Part shown: positions 1 to 8,280 of the stretch, one piece after another
Layout of the letters: the number at the start of each line of letters is the position of its first letter
How positions within the stretch are numbered: position 1 is the stretch's first letter
Source: DATAUD01 sp036268455
Lineage (GTDB): Bacteria; Verrucomicrobiota; Verrucomicrobiia; Limisphaerales; Palsa-1400
Direction: 5' to 3'
Length of the DNA: 64,000 nucleotides
Assembly (NCBI GenBank): GCA_036268455.1
Contig: DATAUD010000022.1
Span: 1-64,000, forward strand
Notes under the pieces: generated by a model
What the model saw: the letters and a program-made list of their open reading frames with translations, nothing else
Databases searched by the model: none
What the model was told of the DNA's origin: nothing
Made by a program: the position numbers and the translations under genes

Positions 1-61
1 CAGGAAAACAGTAGTTGATGAGTTGCCATTCGGCGTCCGTCAGATCAGAAGTGTATCGCAT
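1..61 (-). CDS. IS5-family transposase, N-terminal fragment (continues beyond window)
   Basis: The minus strand from the ATG at 61 translates as MRYTSDLTDAEWQLINYCFP, which matches the well-known start of IS5-family DDE transposases (xSDLTDAEWxLIxPLLP). Only 20 residues are in the window, so the catalytic DDE residues are not visible and it cannot be said whether the element is intact. The start lies about 78 bases inside the predicted terminal repeat, a normal distance for this family. The enzyme would catalyse cut-and-paste movement of the element. Confidence 0.75.
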   Translation of the reverse strand, partial: MRYTSDLTDAEWQLINYCFP

Positions 62-139
62 CCCCAGCTTATAGGGGTACGCGCTGTAAAGTACAAGTTA
101 ACGTTAAAGTCGGGGTTTCCTGAGTTTTAAAACACGCTC
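1..139 (-). mobile_element. Outer end of an IS5-family insertion sequence (cut by window start)
   Basis: Positions 61 to 1 read, on the minus strand, as the first 20 codons of an IS5-family transposase. Upstream of that start, towards position 139, is a short AT-rich leader that ends in the minus-strand sequence GAGCGTGTTTTAAAACTC, which resembles terminal inverted repeats of the IS1031/IS427-like groups of IS5. The three bases just outside, TTA at 140-142, fit the TNA target duplications of these groups. The other end lies outside the window, so neither the partner repeat nor the second target copy can be checked. The element abuts the reading frame that begins at 161 and probably truncates it. 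Confidence 0.75.
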
Positions 140-160
140 TTAGGGAGGCTTGATTCCAAA

Positions 161-2641
161 GTGCTTACCGCAAGGTTGGGCTATCTTGGCAGTTTATTGG
201 AGCGTGGAGACACGATTGCGGTCATGCCGGAGATAGAGAAAATTGAAGCCTTCGGTTTCAGGAATCATCCAGAAGGGGATATTTGGCGAAGGGCGCAGGT
301 TATTCGCTGCGAAAGTCTGCTTAAGGAAATTTCCGCGCATAAAGATTCATCCAAATGGATGGATGGCTTGGCCAAACTCGATTTCATCCACAAACTGAAA
401 AACGACTTTAAGCTGGATTTATCGGCAGACTCCGAGAAACATCTTGACGGTCTTGACTCGTGGGCGCGTGCGGAACAGGCAAAGGCCAAACAGGAACGTG
501 AGTTTCAATCCTGTCTCGCTGAATTGCGTTATCGAATCATCCAGAGCGAAGAAAAAGATACGTCCGCCCGGTATGTTAAGCTGCCGGAACTTCGAGGCGA
601 CTATGAGGCACTGCACAAAGTTTGGCGTTCATTGGAAGGATTTACCCGTCCTATACCAGATGAAGCTGCCTCAGGCTTTCGCAAGCGTTCCGCCCTGCTT
701 GAAGGAGAAATCGCAAGGAGAACAACCATTCAGTACCGGATTATCATTTCCGCTGCCGTCATTGTCCTGGTTGTTGGGGGATCGCTGGCATGGTTTGTCA
801 GCCGACAGATCAAGGCTCGTGATTTTGCCGGCCAGCTTCAAACCGCCATCGCTCAACGGCAATGTCATACTGCCGAAAGATTGATTGAACGACTGCACAC
901 ACAGGAGCAGACTTTGCTATCGTCGGCGCGGCTCAATAGCGCGGTTGCCGATGCTGAAAGCTTTGTTGGCCGGGAACATGCCTTGTTGGCGGGATTCGAG
1001 ACCGCATTCGCCAAGCTGCCTCAACAACTCAGGGGAGAAGCTAACAGTGCCCGGTTGGCCGACCTTTCCGGCGAACTCGCGTCGGCCCGTAATTCCTTGA
1101 ACGCGCTTGCCCCGGATGTTCGGGGCGAAAATGAGCCGCGCTTGCAAACATTTGAGACGCAGTGGCAAAAATATCTCGCCGACAGCAGTTCAACCGCAAA
1201 TGATTCGCTGAATCAATGGATCACGGAGGCGGAGAGGCAGTCCGAACAACTTGACTATCGGGCGTCTTTGGAAACCTCGACGGCGCAAATTGCCACTCTT
1301 TCCGCCCTCGTTCAAAAGATTGGCGAGTGCGAGTCCGGCCTAACAAATTACCTGGCCTTACGTGCTGATCTTCTCCAGCGCTCCACCATTGTCCATGAAA
1401 GATTCGACGCATACGACCGCGAGCTTCGCAAGATCACCGAAGGCATGGCGGCATTGCAAAAAGCTCACGATACAAAAGACTTTTCGGAAGCCATCGCTCT
1501 AGTCGCTTCATCGGAGTTTTCGACTTCATCCAATGTCAAAGCAGCGTCCGTGGTTCAATCGCTAAATCCTAGTCAGGAAGCGATTTTGCGCACTTTGCTT
1601 GGAGCGACAAATGCGAGTACTTGGTCTTACATTCAGAAGGCACAAAATTCAGACTTTGTTCCCGAAGTGATGATGCCTGCTGAGCGGACGCTTTTCCAAC
1701 AATTGAATGACGACCCGGCTGTTGGCACTACTCATGCACATTATCGATTCCAACTTGACGCCGACGGAGCAAGAAATGTGGAATGGATTACGGCTGGTGT
1801 GCTCGACGATACTGGTGGTTGGAAACAAATCAAAGCGTGGGAACCTTCGCCGTATTCATCCAGCGCCACGTTTACCGATCACAGCTATGGCTATTTCGAT
1901 GGAAAATGTAGATTATCACCGACGGTATTGGTCAATCGCCTCATTGACCTGGGAGACATGAAGGATACGGAGTGCCTTAATTCCTGTGGATTGCAGACGG
2001 TAGTGCGTGGCAGGGACTCTTATGCCAAGCCTATGCTCGGAGTCTTGGATGCGATCAAAGATTCACATGAGGGTTCCCCGATCTTCCGGGCATGGTTATT
2101 CATCAGGTTAATTGATATTATGCGGCTACAGCCAGAGGCGTGGGGGCTCACGTTTTGCCCGGCCATCCGCACGGATGAGGCTAAAATCAAAAAGGCTTTA
2201 GGCGATCAACTGAATAGCGGAGACTGGTTTGTTGACGCAAAGGCCAGCACCTACGGGGCAAAGGTGGAACAGTTTTTTGGTTCGAGCAAATCGGTTTCTT
2301 ACATGAAACAGGCGGTCGGCCTACTGACACTGGCGCAAGCAGTATCCAAAAATGGGCTTGCCTATGTTGGCTTCGTTGATTTGAACGGCAAACCCCATTT
2401 CATAGAAAACCCTCCTGCGGTTGAATTGTGGGGATACAGTGCTGCGCTACAGCAGCCGGTTTTGTTGGAGTTTAACATTGGCAAGGACACGATTCTACGT
2501 GAAGCCGCCATGCCGCTCTCGCCGATGTTCGTCCTCGATAGCCCTTGCAAAGAATACCTCACCCAAGCCGGTGTTAATCCAGGTGATGTTACTTTCCGGG
2601 GCGCGCTGCCGCCACTGTTTCGGGAATCCCCGCAACCATGA
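161..2641 (+). CDS. Large single-pass membrane protein, probably 5'-truncated; first gene of a MotA/MotB-like cluster
   Basis: The visible 826 residues begin at a GTG with a possible ribosome site (AGGGAGG, 142-148). Residues 1-185 are helical and charged, like a coiled coil. One membrane segment lies near 194-214, and a long helical region (about 215-480) and a C-terminal mixed domain (about 480-826) follow. No known family is recognised. The frame stays open back through 140-160, to within a base of the IS end at 139, and the residues it would encode blend with the following helix, so the natural start was probably upstream and lost to the IS. The stop overlaps the ATG at 2638 of the next gene, showing translational coupling. 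In the cluster it may be the membrane sensor or scaffold of the channel genes downstream; that is inference. Confidence 0.7.
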   Translation: MLTARLGYLGSLLERGDTIAVMPEIEKIEAFGFRNHPEGDIWRRAQVIRCESLLKEISAHKDSSKWMDGLAKLDFIHKLKNDFKLDLSADSEKHLDGLDSWARAEQAKAKQEREFQSCLAELRYRIIQSEEKDTSARYVKLPELRGDYEALHKVWRSLEGFTRPIPDEAASGFRKRSALLEGEIARRTTIQYRIIISAAVIVLVVGGSLAWFVSRQIKARDFAGQLQTAIAQRQCHTAERLIERLHTQEQTLLSSARLNSAVADAESFVGREHALLAGFETAFAKLPQQLRGEANSARLADLSGELASARNSLNALAPDVRGENEPRLQTFETQWQKYLADSSSTANDSLNQWITEAERQSEQLDYRASLETSTAQIATLSALVQKIGECESGLTNYLALRADLLQRSTIVHERFDAYDRELRKITEGMAALQKAHDTKDFSEAIALVASSEFSTSSNVKAASVVQSLNPSQEAILRTLLGATNASTWSYIQKAQNSDFVPEVMMPAERTLFQQLNDDPAVGTTHAHYRFQLDADGARNVEWITAGVLDDTGGWKQIKAWEPSPYSSSATFTDHSYGYFDGKCRLSPTVLVNRLIDLGDMKDTECLNSCGLQTVVRGRDSYAKPMLGVLDAIKDSHEGSPIFRAWLFIRLIDIMRLQPEAWGLTFCPAIRTDEAKIKKALGDQLNSGDWFVDAKASTYGAKVEQFFGSSKSVSYMKQAVGLLTLAQAVSKNGLAYVGFVDLNGKPHFIENPPAVELWGYSAALQQPVLLEFNIGKDTILREAAMPLSPMFVLDSPCKEYLTQAGVNPGDVTFRGALPPLFRESPQP

Positions 2642-2681
2642 ATAAATTTTCTAAATTGGTAAATGGAGATAGTGAGCATTT

Positions 2682-3167
2682 TTGTTGCGCTGGCGTGGCA
2701 GGCAAGAAGGCCCTTATCCACCGTCCACCATCGAAACTAAACTTGCGTCGAACAAAATTGGTTTATTGCACGAAATCTTCGATAATGACCGTTGGATTAC
2801 GATTCGGGATTACATGAAGCAAAGGGAGGCACTTCTTCGTATCGAACGTGAAGCGAGAGAGCAAAAAGAACGAAACGCGCGAGAAGAAGCAGAACGGCAG
2901 GCACATGAAACCCAAGAAAACGTGGCCCGTCAGATTTTGGAATTGGCCAATGCGAACGAGTCCGCGCGGCTCCGAACTGCAATCGCATCTGAAGTTCGCC
3001 GGGAGGTTTGGCGACGCGGTCAAGGTCAATGCGCCAAATGCGGAAGCCGGGTGAACCTTGAATACGACCACATTGTTCCCGTATCCAAAGGTGGAAGTAA
3101 CACAGCCCGCAATGTCGAATTACTTTGTGAAAGCTGCAATCGTTCCAAATCTGATGCCATCGAGTAA
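2682..3167 (+). CDS. GYF_2-like domain protein with C-terminal HNH endonuclease domain (apparent N-terminal frameshift)
   Basis: Residues 1-45 form a GYF_2-like module (WRGRQEGPY near the start, then IGLLHEI and WITIRDY), residues 46-100 are a highly charged R/E/K coiled coil, and residues 118-161 are an HNH nuclease core with CAKCG, EYDHIVPVSKGG, a following Asn, and LCESCN, that is two zinc-binding CxxC pairs and the catalytic DH...N...C pattern. The open frame can only begin at TTG 2682. An ATG at 2638 overlaps the previous stop but is in another frame. Adding one T to the T-run at 2679-2683 would join them and give the start seen in the paralogue at 3177. Its likely role is DNA or RNA cleavage, tied by the GYF_2 module to partner proteins. 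Confidence 0.8.
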   Translation: MLRWRGRQEGPYPPSTIETKLASNKIGLLHEIFDNDRWITIRDYMKQREALLRIEREAREQKERNAREEAERQAHETQENVARQILELANANESARLRTAIASEVRREVWRRGQGQCAKCGSRVNLEYDHIVPVSKGGSNTARNVELLCESCNRSKSDAIE

Positions 3168-3176
3168 AATGTGAAT

Positions 3177-3809
3177 ATGCAAGTGTCACCGGAAATAAAT
3201 AATAATTCCTCTGGGCGTGGACCGGGAAGTTTTTTAATTCGCTGGCGTGGCAAGCAAGAAGGTCCGTACACGGTGTCGCTCATTGAAACGAAGCTCGCCG
3301 CAAATCAAATTGGCCTGCTTCATGAAATTTTCTATGGTGGTCAGTGGATTACGCTCCGCGATTATTTTGCAGAACAAGATGCCCTTTTGCGCGCTGAACA
3401 ACAGGCCAAAGAGAAGCAGGAAAAGCAGGCACGGGAAGAATCGGAGCGTCAAACGCGAGAACTAGAAGCACAACAACGCGCCGCCGCTCTCGTGGAAGAA
3501 AAGCGAAAAAACGATTTGCTTGCGGCGGAATTTGAACGCCAAAGTAACGCAAGTCATACCTTACCACACGCCCAAATTCCATTGAGACCCCATCGCGGCG
3601 GCACGATTCTCGCCCTTGCACTCATCGGTTTGTTTGTCTTTGGCGTTTTATGTTTGATCGCGTGGGTAATGGGCAGTGCTGATTTGCGCGAGATGGACGC
3701 TGGAACGATGGACCCCAGTGGCAGATCGACAACAAGCTCAGGTCGGAACATCGGAATTCTGGGAACGATATTATGGGCAGCGGGCGTTCTTTTCCTGTTC
3801 AGTCACTAA
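3177..3809 (+). CDS. GYF_2-domain membrane protein
   Basis: The protein has about 210 residues. The N-terminal GYF_2 module (RWRGKQEGPYTVSLIETKL, then IGLLHEIF and WITLRDYF) is a clear paralogue of the module in the preceding gene. It is followed by a charged coiled coil (about 65-125) and two hydrophobic segments, near 145-170 and at the extreme C terminus, separated by a Ser/Thr/Gly-rich loop. GYF_2 domains are usually protein-interaction modules. The start is ATG 3177; GTG 3171 is an in-frame alternative. It begins 9 bases after the nuclease gene and ends 19 bases before the channel gene. It may recruit the HNH protein to the membrane channel; this is inferred from the shared module and gene order. 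Confidence 0.75.
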   Translation: MQVSPEINNNSSGRGPGSFLIRWRGKQEGPYTVSLIETKLAANQIGLLHEIFYGGQWITLRDYFAEQDALLRAEQQAKEKQEKQAREESERQTRELEAQQRAAALVEEKRKNDLLAAEFERQSNASHTLPHAQIPLRPHRGGTILALALIGLFVFGVLCLIAWVMGSADLREMDAGTMDPSGRSTTSSGRNIGILGTILWAAGVLFLFSH

Positions 3810-3828
3810 CCGATTGAAAGAACTAATT

Positions 3829-4755
3829 ATGGCACAATTTCCAATTATAGCCAAACCACCAGACGAAAAGGCAGATGTCCTCGCCTGGACACAAAGCGAC
3901 GTCGAAAACCGTTTCGGATTCAAGGGCGCTCGCTACACAAGCGTTAATCATGGCTTCGCTTTTCTCATAGGTGCTTTGCTCGCCGGAGTTCTCTACGCCC
4001 TGATGATTTTCGTCTTTATACACTTGCCGATTATTTCAAAAGTCGCCACCATGTTCATGCGTCCTACTAATCAGTTCGCTGTGATTCCGGCGACAGTCTT
4101 TTTCTTTTGGGGCGTCGCGATCCTCGCATTAAAGGGACGCAAGGTGCAGTTCCAAGAACGGGCATTGCAACTGTCCGCCGTACCAGCGCAGCCCGAATTC
4201 ATCCTCACTGAAACAACAGCCGCCACGGTCTTGGCCCGCATCCATGCACTGGTCGACAATCCGCGTCATTTCATATTGCTCAATCGCATTGATCGTGCCT
4301 TGTCCAATTTTAAGAATATTGGCCAAGTGAATGATGTGTCCTCAATTTTACGCGCACAAGCAGAGAACGACGAAGACCAAGTTGCATCCAGTTATGTGGT
4401 GGTCAATGGCTTGGTTTGGGGCATTCCGGTTCTTGGTTTCATCGGCACGGTGCTGGGATTGAGTTTAGCCATCGGAAGGTTCACATCGACACTCCAGGCG
4501 GCTGGCGACCTCGATCTGATTCGCAGTTCACTCCAGGGCGTCACCAGTGGCCTTGCCACCGCCTTCGAGACCACCCTGATTGCACTTTCATTTACGCTCA
4601 TGCTGCAATTAGGGATCACATTTCACCAAAAGCGTGAAATGGCTTTTCTTGACGAATGCAACGATTACTGCCATTCCCACATCGTTTCAAAATTGCGACT
4701 GGTTGAGCGCCCACAATCCGTGACAACCTCAATCGCCACCGAAGCCAAATCATGA
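3829..4755 (+). CDS. MotA/TolQ/ExbB-type proton channel protein
   Basis: The protein has 308 residues and four membrane segments near 43-66, 83-102, 191-216 and 241-266. Segments three and four carry the family signature: a Pro-x-Leu-Gly-x-x-Gly-Thr-x-Leu-Gly stretch at 200-210 (IPVLGFIGTVLG) and GLATAFETTLIAL at 241-253, as in TolQ, ExbB and MotA. Such proteins form pentameric stators that couple ion flow to movement of a B subunit. Unlike ZorA of the Zorya defence system there is no long cytoplasmic tail after segment four. ATG 3829 is chosen because upstream in-frame starts lie inside the previous gene. The stop overlaps the next start by four bases (ATGA). Confidence 0.88.
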   Translation: MAQFPIIAKPPDEKADVLAWTQSDVENRFGFKGARYTSVNHGFAFLIGALLAGVLYALMIFVFIHLPIISKVATMFMRPTNQFAVIPATVFFFWGVAILALKGRKVQFQERALQLSAVPAQPEFILTETTAATVLARIHALVDNPRHFILLNRIDRALSNFKNIGQVNDVSSILRAQAENDEDQVASSYVVVNGLVWGIPVLGFIGTVLGLSLAIGRFTSTLQAAGDLDLIRSSLQGVTSGLATAFETTLIALSFTLMLQLGITFHQKREMAFLDECNDYCHSHIVSKLRLVERPQSVTTSIATEAKS

Positions 4756-5834
4756 GCGTACGGCTCAGAACATTGGATTCCAAGATCAGCTTCTTCGCTT
4801 TTGCGGACATTATCACGGCCGTCAGTGGGATGCTCATTTTCATCACTTTGTTGCTGGCCACGGACTTGGGCCGGCCAAGCAAAAAAAGCCGATCCGAAGC
4901 TGCCGACCGGGAGCTTCAACAACAACTTGAAGAATCGCTTCGTCAACAACTGGAAACGGATGCGAAGAATCGGCAGTTGCAGGTATTGCTTGCCGCCGCT
5001 GAGGCTGCCCCCGCCTTGGAAAAGATCGAGGCCGATATTGTGAATTTGCGTTCACGATTAACGGATGAGCAGAAAAAGCAATCCGCCATCACCGCACAAA
5101 TGTCAAAAAGCGCATCAGCCCTCCAATCGCGGGACGCTGCGCTTGGCCTGACTGATCTGAAAGCAACAATCCAGCGGACAACGCAGGAAGCAGAATCCAT
5201 TGCCCGTCAGGAAGCGCAGGCCCGAAAGGAGATGGAAGGCTTGGAGCAGGAGTTATCCTTTGTCCAAACCCGCCTCTTGAAACTTCGTGATCGGGACGGC
5301 AAAATATGGCTCATCCCGGATAAGAGTAACTCAACCAAGGAACCAATTCTCGTCACTGTGGCGCGCACAAGCGCGACGGCTGAAGCATTTGACCACCCTG
5401 AGCAGCGCCAGCAGTGGGACGCCACGCGCGCTCAGTCGTCTTTTGAAGGGTATCTTCGCAACGCGAATGCGTTAAACCAATATGTTGTGTTTCTTGTCAG
5501 ACCTTCTGGAATCCAACTATTTCAGGAACTGCTGAAATCCGCTCGTAACAAGGGATTTGAAGTCGGCTTTGACGCCTTGGAGGAAAATCGGGATGTTCAC
5601 TTTTCGACGCCTCCGCCAATTGACGAGCCGATTCCTGGCACTGATGCCTCGTCTTCCAAGCCAAACCCTGTGGCAAACGGGACGAATGCCAGCATTCCCT
5701 CGACAGCGACCATCCCTCCGTCGGTTGGCACGCCCGCCGCAACAAATAATCCGCCGACTTCTACACACGCATTGCCTCCAAGTCCGGCCAAAAGCTGGTG
5801 GCAGAGATTTTTAACGTGGCTCGGCCTTAAATAA
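4752..5834 (+). CDS. MotB/ExbD-like stator partner with coiled coil (first of two)
   Basis: The protein has 360 residues. A single membrane segment at about 17-37 has an acidic residue at its start (FADIITAVSG, Asp19), the arrangement of the ion-binding Asp in MotB, ExbD and ZorB. Residues 40-180 are a long coiled coil. A globular domain follows at about 184-285, then a Pro/Thr/Ser-rich linker (288-345) and a Trp-rich tail (KSWWQRFLTWLGLK). No OmpA peptidoglycan-binding domain is recognised. The globular domain resembles the C-terminal domain of the next gene, including a shared stretch of pattern VxF...F...A...GxxxG...F. It is translationally coupled to the channel gene, with which it should form a complex. 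Confidence 0.75.
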   Translation: MSVRLRTLDSKISFFAFADIITAVSGMLIFITLLLATDLGRPSKKSRSEAADRELQQQLEESLRQQLETDAKNRQLQVLLAAAEAAPALEKIEADIVNLRSRLTDEQKKQSAITAQMSKSASALQSRDAALGLTDLKATIQRTTQEAESIARQEAQARKEMEGLEQELSFVQTRLLKLRDRDGKIWLIPDKSNSTKEPILVTVARTSATAEAFDHPEQRQQWDATRAQSSFEGYLRNANALNQYVVFLVRPSGIQLFQELLKSARNKGFEVGFDALEENRDVHFSTPPPIDEPIPGTDASSSKPNPVANGTNASIPSTATIPPSVGTPAATNNPPTSTHALPPSPAKSWWQRFLTWLGLK

Positions 5835-5835
5835 G

Positions 5836-6768
5836 ATGAACCTGCGACGAAAAGGCCCACCTGATAGCCTCTACATGTTGTTGGATACAATGTGTAACGC
5901 TTTCGGCGGAATTATCCTCCTGGCGGTGCTGGTGACCTTGCTTACAAGTACTGAACGGCAAACCCGCGCCGCAGCATCTACTGACAGCCAGGAAATGCTC
6001 CAACGGCGTTTGGCCCTTGCCAAGACAAACCTACAGCAATCCTTGCAACTATTAGCCTCACTTCAATCAAAGGCCAGCGACGAGCGATGGAAAGCGCAAC
6101 TTGCGTTGCTTACCACCCGCAAAGAACTTCAAGACGCCGTCCAACACGCGCATGATATGGTTGAGTTGAGTACTCGGGACCTTGATTCAGCTAACGCCGC
6201 TGACCCCGCTGAACGACTAAAATTTCTCAATGCACAGCTTACTGCGGCACAGGCACACAAACTTGAACTTCAAAACAGTCTCACTGCTACCGTCGAAAAC
6301 AGCAAACGTCTCAACCAACGTCTTGAAGCTCTAAATCGTGAGGCTACAGTCAAATACAATGAATCCGTGCGTTCGCTCCGGCTTCCAAAAGAGCATGAAA
6401 CAGGCAAGCGCGTCATGTATATCATTGTCCAATACGGCTCCGTCTATCCTTGCCGCAATTCCGACTTTAGTCGAAACGAGAACTCCGTTAACTGGACTTC
6501 AAATCTCGGCGGCGAGACAGCCAAACCAATTCGCGGCAAGGGAATTGACTTGGCCCGTAACCCGCGTGAACTTGAAACCTATTTCGCTGGTCAATCCAAG
6601 GATTCCGTTTACATGGCCTTCTGTGTATTCGAGGATTCGTTTCCAGTGTTTCTAAAGGCCAAACAGATGGCCGTTGCCAGTGGACTTTCATACGGCTGGG
6701 AGCCGTTCCGAAACGATGATGGGCCGGTGTCATTTGGCGAAAATGGACACACGCCCAACCCTCAATGA
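5836..6768 (+). CDS. MotB/ExbD-like stator partner with coiled coil (second of two)
   Basis: The protein has 310 residues. The N terminus has a membrane segment (about 13-37) with Asp17 at its start (YMLLDTMCNAFGGIILLAV), again the MotB/ExbD pattern. Residues 40-180 are predicted coiled coil and about 188-310 a globular domain related to that of the preceding protein (KRVMYIIVQYG, then a region ending FGENGHTP). It begins one base after the previous stop and closes the operon. Stators normally carry two copies of one B protein; two distinct but related B-like genes suggest a heterodimer. Cytoplasmic or periplasmic placement of the C-terminal domain cannot be fixed from sequence alone. Confidence 0.72.
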   Translation: MNLRRKGPPDSLYMLLDTMCNAFGGIILLAVLVTLLTSTERQTRAAASTDSQEMLQRRLALAKTNLQQSLQLLASLQSKASDERWKAQLALLTTRKELQDAVQHAHDMVELSTRDLDSANAADPAERLKFLNAQLTAAQAHKLELQNSLTATVENSKRLNQRLEALNREATVKYNESVRSLRLPKEHETGKRVMYIIVQYGSVYPCRNSDFSRNENSVNWTSNLGGETAKPIRGKGIDLARNPRELETYFAGQSKDSVYMAFCVFEDSFPVFLKAKQMAVASGLSYGWEPFRNDDGPVSFGENGHTPNPQ

Positions 6769-7434
6769 TTCCCCCTCGACGGTTCATTTTTGACCATCCC
6801 AAGGAGTGACGCATAAACGCGGGCTTGAATCAGAACAAGTGCCGGTTGGAGGCGGCTCGTGAACCATGACGCCAAGCTACATTGGCCGGGCGCTGGTTGT
6901 CGGTGGTCGTGTCCGAAGCAAATCGCGACGGGCGCTGGTCAAAATGTGGGGAGTCCACTGCCGCGAATCGGGTCTTGATGTTTCCTTCTTGCATTTAGGG
7001 TGTCGTTCCCTGTGCAGTCGGGCGCGAACTTGATACTTTGACGGCGCGGCTTGCAGGCGTGGCCGTTGCGTGCGAGTCAGTTGCTTCTGCGCTCTCAGGG
7101 TCCGCGCGGCCCCATTGCGATTGCTTGCCCCATTTCGACCCCCAATCAATCGCTCCGTCCGTGCGATTTGGCTTGGCGCTTCTTGCATCGGCTCGAAGTT
7201 GTGGGCGGATTCTGTTGAATTGGCGGTACGCGTATGATCACGATTCGCTCATTGCCGCGAAGGCTAGTTGTTTGGGAATGGGGAGAGGCTGGTGGCCTTT
7301 TGCCCATTTTCCCTTCGCGTTCGCGGTGCAGGCTGCCGTCCAATCCGTTTCCTCGTGCCGGCGCAGGCAGGGGCTGCTTGGAGCAGCGACAAAGTCACTG
7401 GACAGAACGCGCTTTGCGGTTAAATTTCTACAGT
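6769..7434 (+). other. Intergenic stretch without a supported gene
   Basis: This 666-base stretch separates the channel cluster from the small-gene cassette. Open frames exist on both strands, but their translations are low-complexity, Arg/Ser/Ala-rich and lack recognisable motifs or plausible starts. Base composition is clearly more GC-rich than the cluster before it. No hairpin, tRNA or repeat stood out on reading. Confidence 0.5.
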
Positions 7435-7647
7435 ATGGAGGAGTCGGATACATCTGTGACCTTGGAGCAAGAGAAGCCATCGGGGCTTATCTCGGTGGAG
7501 GAAGCGGCCAGGAGGCTCGGTCTTGATCCGTTCACCGTTTACAGCTTCATTCAGCGTGACCGGCTTTCCCCCATTCTCGACAATGAAGGGGTTTTCCTCG
7601 TCTCCGAAGAGGAATCGAACCAATTGGCAAAAGGCAAAAAGGAGTGA
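7435..7647 (+). CDS. Small helix-turn-helix (MerR/excisionase-like) protein
   Basis: The protein has 70 residues. The central part, ISVEEAARRLGLDPFTVYSFIQRD, fits the winged helix-turn-helix of MerR-type excisionases and related small DNA-binding proteins: a helix, a tight turn, a recognition helix starting with TVY, then a wing-like segment. ATG 7435 is chosen because the domain begins soon after it, whereas an extension to 7234 would add a low-complexity leader. The next gene follows after 6 bases, so it is the first of three genes in a small operon. A role as regulator or excision factor is inferred; no integrase is adjacent. Confidence 0.65.
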   Translation: MEESDTSVTLEQEKPSGLISVEEAARRLGLDPFTVYSFIQRDRLSPILDNEGVFLVSEEESNQLAKGKKE

Positions 7648-7653
7648 TCGGCC

Positions 7654-8280
7654 ATGCTGAAAAAAGGCGGCAAACCTTGGATTCCTCACGGCCCTCGCGG
7701 CTCCGGCTCTGATTTGGTCGGAGACGAAGCCTTGGCTTACCGGGCGGCGGCAAATGCAATTGACCGCGATCTCCGTCCATTGGAGAAGATCAAGGAGCAG
7801 TTGAACCGGCTCGAACAGGTTCGATGGGAGCGGCCCAACCCTCCAGTGCTGGAGACGTTCAGGGCCTCGGACGGAACGACATGGGATGTCTATGCCCATT
7901 TGGTCGAGCTGCCCAAAAGCCGAGTTCTCCTGTGCCGTCCACGCAACAGCCCCGATTGGTCCGTTATCCAGGAATTTGAGGAAGGCTCCGCCTACGCCAG
8001 AAATCACGGACGCACGGAAGTTCTGGTGCAGGGCCAAAATGTTCGGGACGTGGTCATGCAGTATGTCGCTCAAGCGAATCACACGCTCCGCTTTTCGGAG
8101 CGCAATCTTGTGGCTAACGCGCAGAAAATGGTGTGGCGGCAATTCCCGGAACACAATCCCGGCAAGGTGGTGGAAGCCTTGATGGAACACTGCGATAAGG
8201 CGGTCACACACAATCGCTCGATTGGCGAGAACCAGTCGGAGGCCCAAGACCACCTTCGATCTCGCGGCATGAGAGTATGA
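7654..8280 (+). CDS. Hypothetical protein of a three-gene cassette
   Basis: The protein has 208 residues and no recognised family. It is soluble in appearance: no signal peptide or membrane segment. A helical N-terminal third contains EKIKEQLNRLEQVRW. A mixed middle part (about 70-130) has a beta-rich look, and the C-terminal third is helical with HNPGKVVEALMEHCDKAV. It starts 6 bases after the helix-turn-helix gene and overlaps the next gene by four bases (ATGA), so the three proteins are probably made together. Function is unknown. Confidence 0.6.
   Translation: MLKKGGKPWIPHGPRGSGSDLVGDEALAYRAAANAIDRDLRPLEKIKEQLNRLEQVRWERPNPPVLETFRASDGTTWDVYAHLVELPKSRVLLCRPRNSPDWSVIQEFEEGSAYARNHGRTEVLVQGQNVRDVVMQYVAQANHTLRFSERNLVANAQKMVWRQFPEHNPGKVVEALMEHCDKAVTHNRSIGENQSEAQDHLRSRGMRV

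Noticed and set aside
161..6768. Assignment of the first cluster to the known Zorya system
   Set aside because: The A subunit lacks the long cytoplasmic tail of ZorA, neither B-like protein shows an OmpA domain, and no ZorC, ZorD or ZorE-like gene is recognised; only the MotA/MotB theme is shared.
6877..7526. Open frames on both strands between the channel cluster and the small-gene cassette
   Set aside because: Translations are low-complexity and lack plausible starts or motifs; the later plus-strand frame also overlaps the better-supported gene at 7435.
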